From the NCBI GenBank assembly GCA_017881285.1, contig JADGRD010000345.1, positions 1-5,065 on the forward strand: a stretch of DNA of 5,065 nucleotides. Reading direction: 5' to 3'. The notes below the pieces were generated by a model. The model was not told the DNA's origin. It searched no databases and worked only from the letters and a program-made list of their open reading frames with translations. The first letter of the stretch is position 1; each line of letters opens with the position of its first letter. The position numbers were made by a program, and so were the translations under genes. Below, piece by piece: positions 4,403 to 5,065 of the stretch. Origin of the DNA: Pseudomonadota bacterium. Its GTDB lineage: Bacteria; Myxococcota_A; Polyangia; Fen-1088.

Positions 4403-5065
4403 CACGAGGATCACGCGCACGTCCCTGGTGCCGAGCCCATTGCCCAGGTCCACGCCGACGAGCGGCACGGCCACGCTGCGCAGGTAGAAGCGCAGGCCGA
4501 GGCCGGCGGAGGCGTGGATATCCTGGCTGGCGGAGAAACCCTGGCGCAGAAAGAGCTGCGGCAGGAACTGGCGGCCGTCGTCGCGCGGGAGATAGGTGGC
4601 GTTCCCGTCCGCATCCAGCGTCTGCCCCGGCAATTGCCGGAACCAGATGGCCGCCGCGTCGCTGAAGGCGAGGCCGCGAATGTCCAGGCCGCCGATGCTG
4701 AACAGGGGGAAATGGTACTCGACCTGCGAGCGCAGGTGGGTGTCGCCCTGGAACTGCCGGTAGAGGTAGCCGCGCAGATTGGTTCCGCCCGCCGAGTTCT
4801 CCGACCACAGGGGCAGGTTCTCGCCGGCGATGGCGCCCGCGCGCACGATGAGATTGTGCCGCTTGAAGAAGCGAATGCCATGCTCGTAGTTGATGCTCGC
4901 CTTCCAGTACCAGAGATTCGAATCGCTGCCCCAGCGGGGCCCGGCGTACTCCAGGGTGAAGCCCAGCGCGTTGCCGTACATGATGGCGCGCTCGCGCGCG
5001 CGGAAGTCGAAGGTCAAGTTGACGGTGAAGTTGCCCCGCCGCGCGCTGCGGGCCGCCGGCCGCAA
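4391..5065 (-). CDS. Omp85/BamA-type outer-membrane barrel, C-terminal part
   Basis: The frame is open to the right edge and ends at TAG 4393-4391, giving about 224 residues; the N-terminus, with any POTRA or patatin domain, lies beyond 5065. A TTG at the edge is not a credible start. The sequence is a series of amphipathic strands rich in Gly and aromatics. The diagnostic motif is GGTNLRGY at 93-100, counted from the window edge, corresponding to the [V/L]RG[F/Y] of barrel loop L6 in Omp85 proteins. It is followed by the typical strand LRSQVEYHFPLF at 111-122 and near the end by PLVGVDLGNGLG (201-212). The family inserts or translocates proteins at the outer membrane (BamA, TamA, TpsB-like members); the subfamily cannot be told without the N-terminus. 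Unusually, the last strand ends ...VILVLGV, in Val rather than the common Phe of the C-terminal beta signal. Convergent with trpB2. Confidence 0.8.
   Translation of the reverse strand: MRPAARSARRGNFTVNLTFDFRARERAIMYGNALGFTLEYAGPRWGSDSNLWYWKASINYEHGIRFFKRHNLIVRAGAIAGENLPLWSENSAGGTNLRGYLYRQFQGDTHLRSQVEYHFPLFSIGGLDIRGLAFSDAAAIWFRQLPGQTLDADGNATYLPRDDGRQFLPQLFLRQGFSASQDIHASAGLGLRFYLRSVAVPLVGVDLGNGLGTRDVRVILVLGV

Overview
This is a high-GC, gene-dense stretch of a bacterial chromosome. The C-terminal part of an Omp85-type outer-membrane barrel and a small lipoprotein point to a Gram-negative (didermic) organism. GC-ending codons dominate every gene. I cannot name the phylum from the sequence; Myxococcota or another former deltaproteobacterial or soil lineage is a guess. 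I see no tRNA, rRNA, CRISPR, insertion sequence or phage gene.

Layout from left to right. (1) 1-248, plus strand: the tail of an unrecognised small beta-rich protein, followed by a GC-rich hairpin (249-300). (2) Minus strand, transcribed right to left: a 37-residue lipoprotein (2045-2158, not previously listed because it is so short), a fold-type III PLP-dependent amino-acid decarboxylase of the ornithine/lysine decarboxylase family (859-2007), and a double zinc-ribbon protein with an arginine-rich repeat (302-814). Gaps of 37 and 44 bases make one operon likely, although a small inverted repeat lies just before the last gene. (3) 2159-2399: a divergent intergenic region with an AT-rich island holding candidate promoter elements for both directions. 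(4) Plus strand: an acidic, probably disordered 115-residue protein (2400-2747), then, after a leader with a candidate promoter and a strong hairpin, a stand-alone tryptophan synthase beta chain of the TrpB2 type (2911-4302). (5) 4304-4402: a compact array of nested inverted repeats and a second perfect hairpin separating trpB2 from a convergent gene. (6) 4391-5065, minus strand: the C-terminal part of an Omp85/BamA-like barrel that continues past the right edge.

The two enzymes are both PLP-dependent amino-acid enzymes, one probably making a diamine (polyamine branch) and one making tryptophan from indole and serine or phosphoserine. They lie on opposite strands with separate control, so I see no evidence of a shared pathway. 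No new multi-gene system is evident. The most unusual items are the palindromic region 4304-4402 with a stop codon in a hairpin loop, the overlooked lipoprotein in front of the decarboxylase, and the zinc-ribbon/[DE]RR protein.
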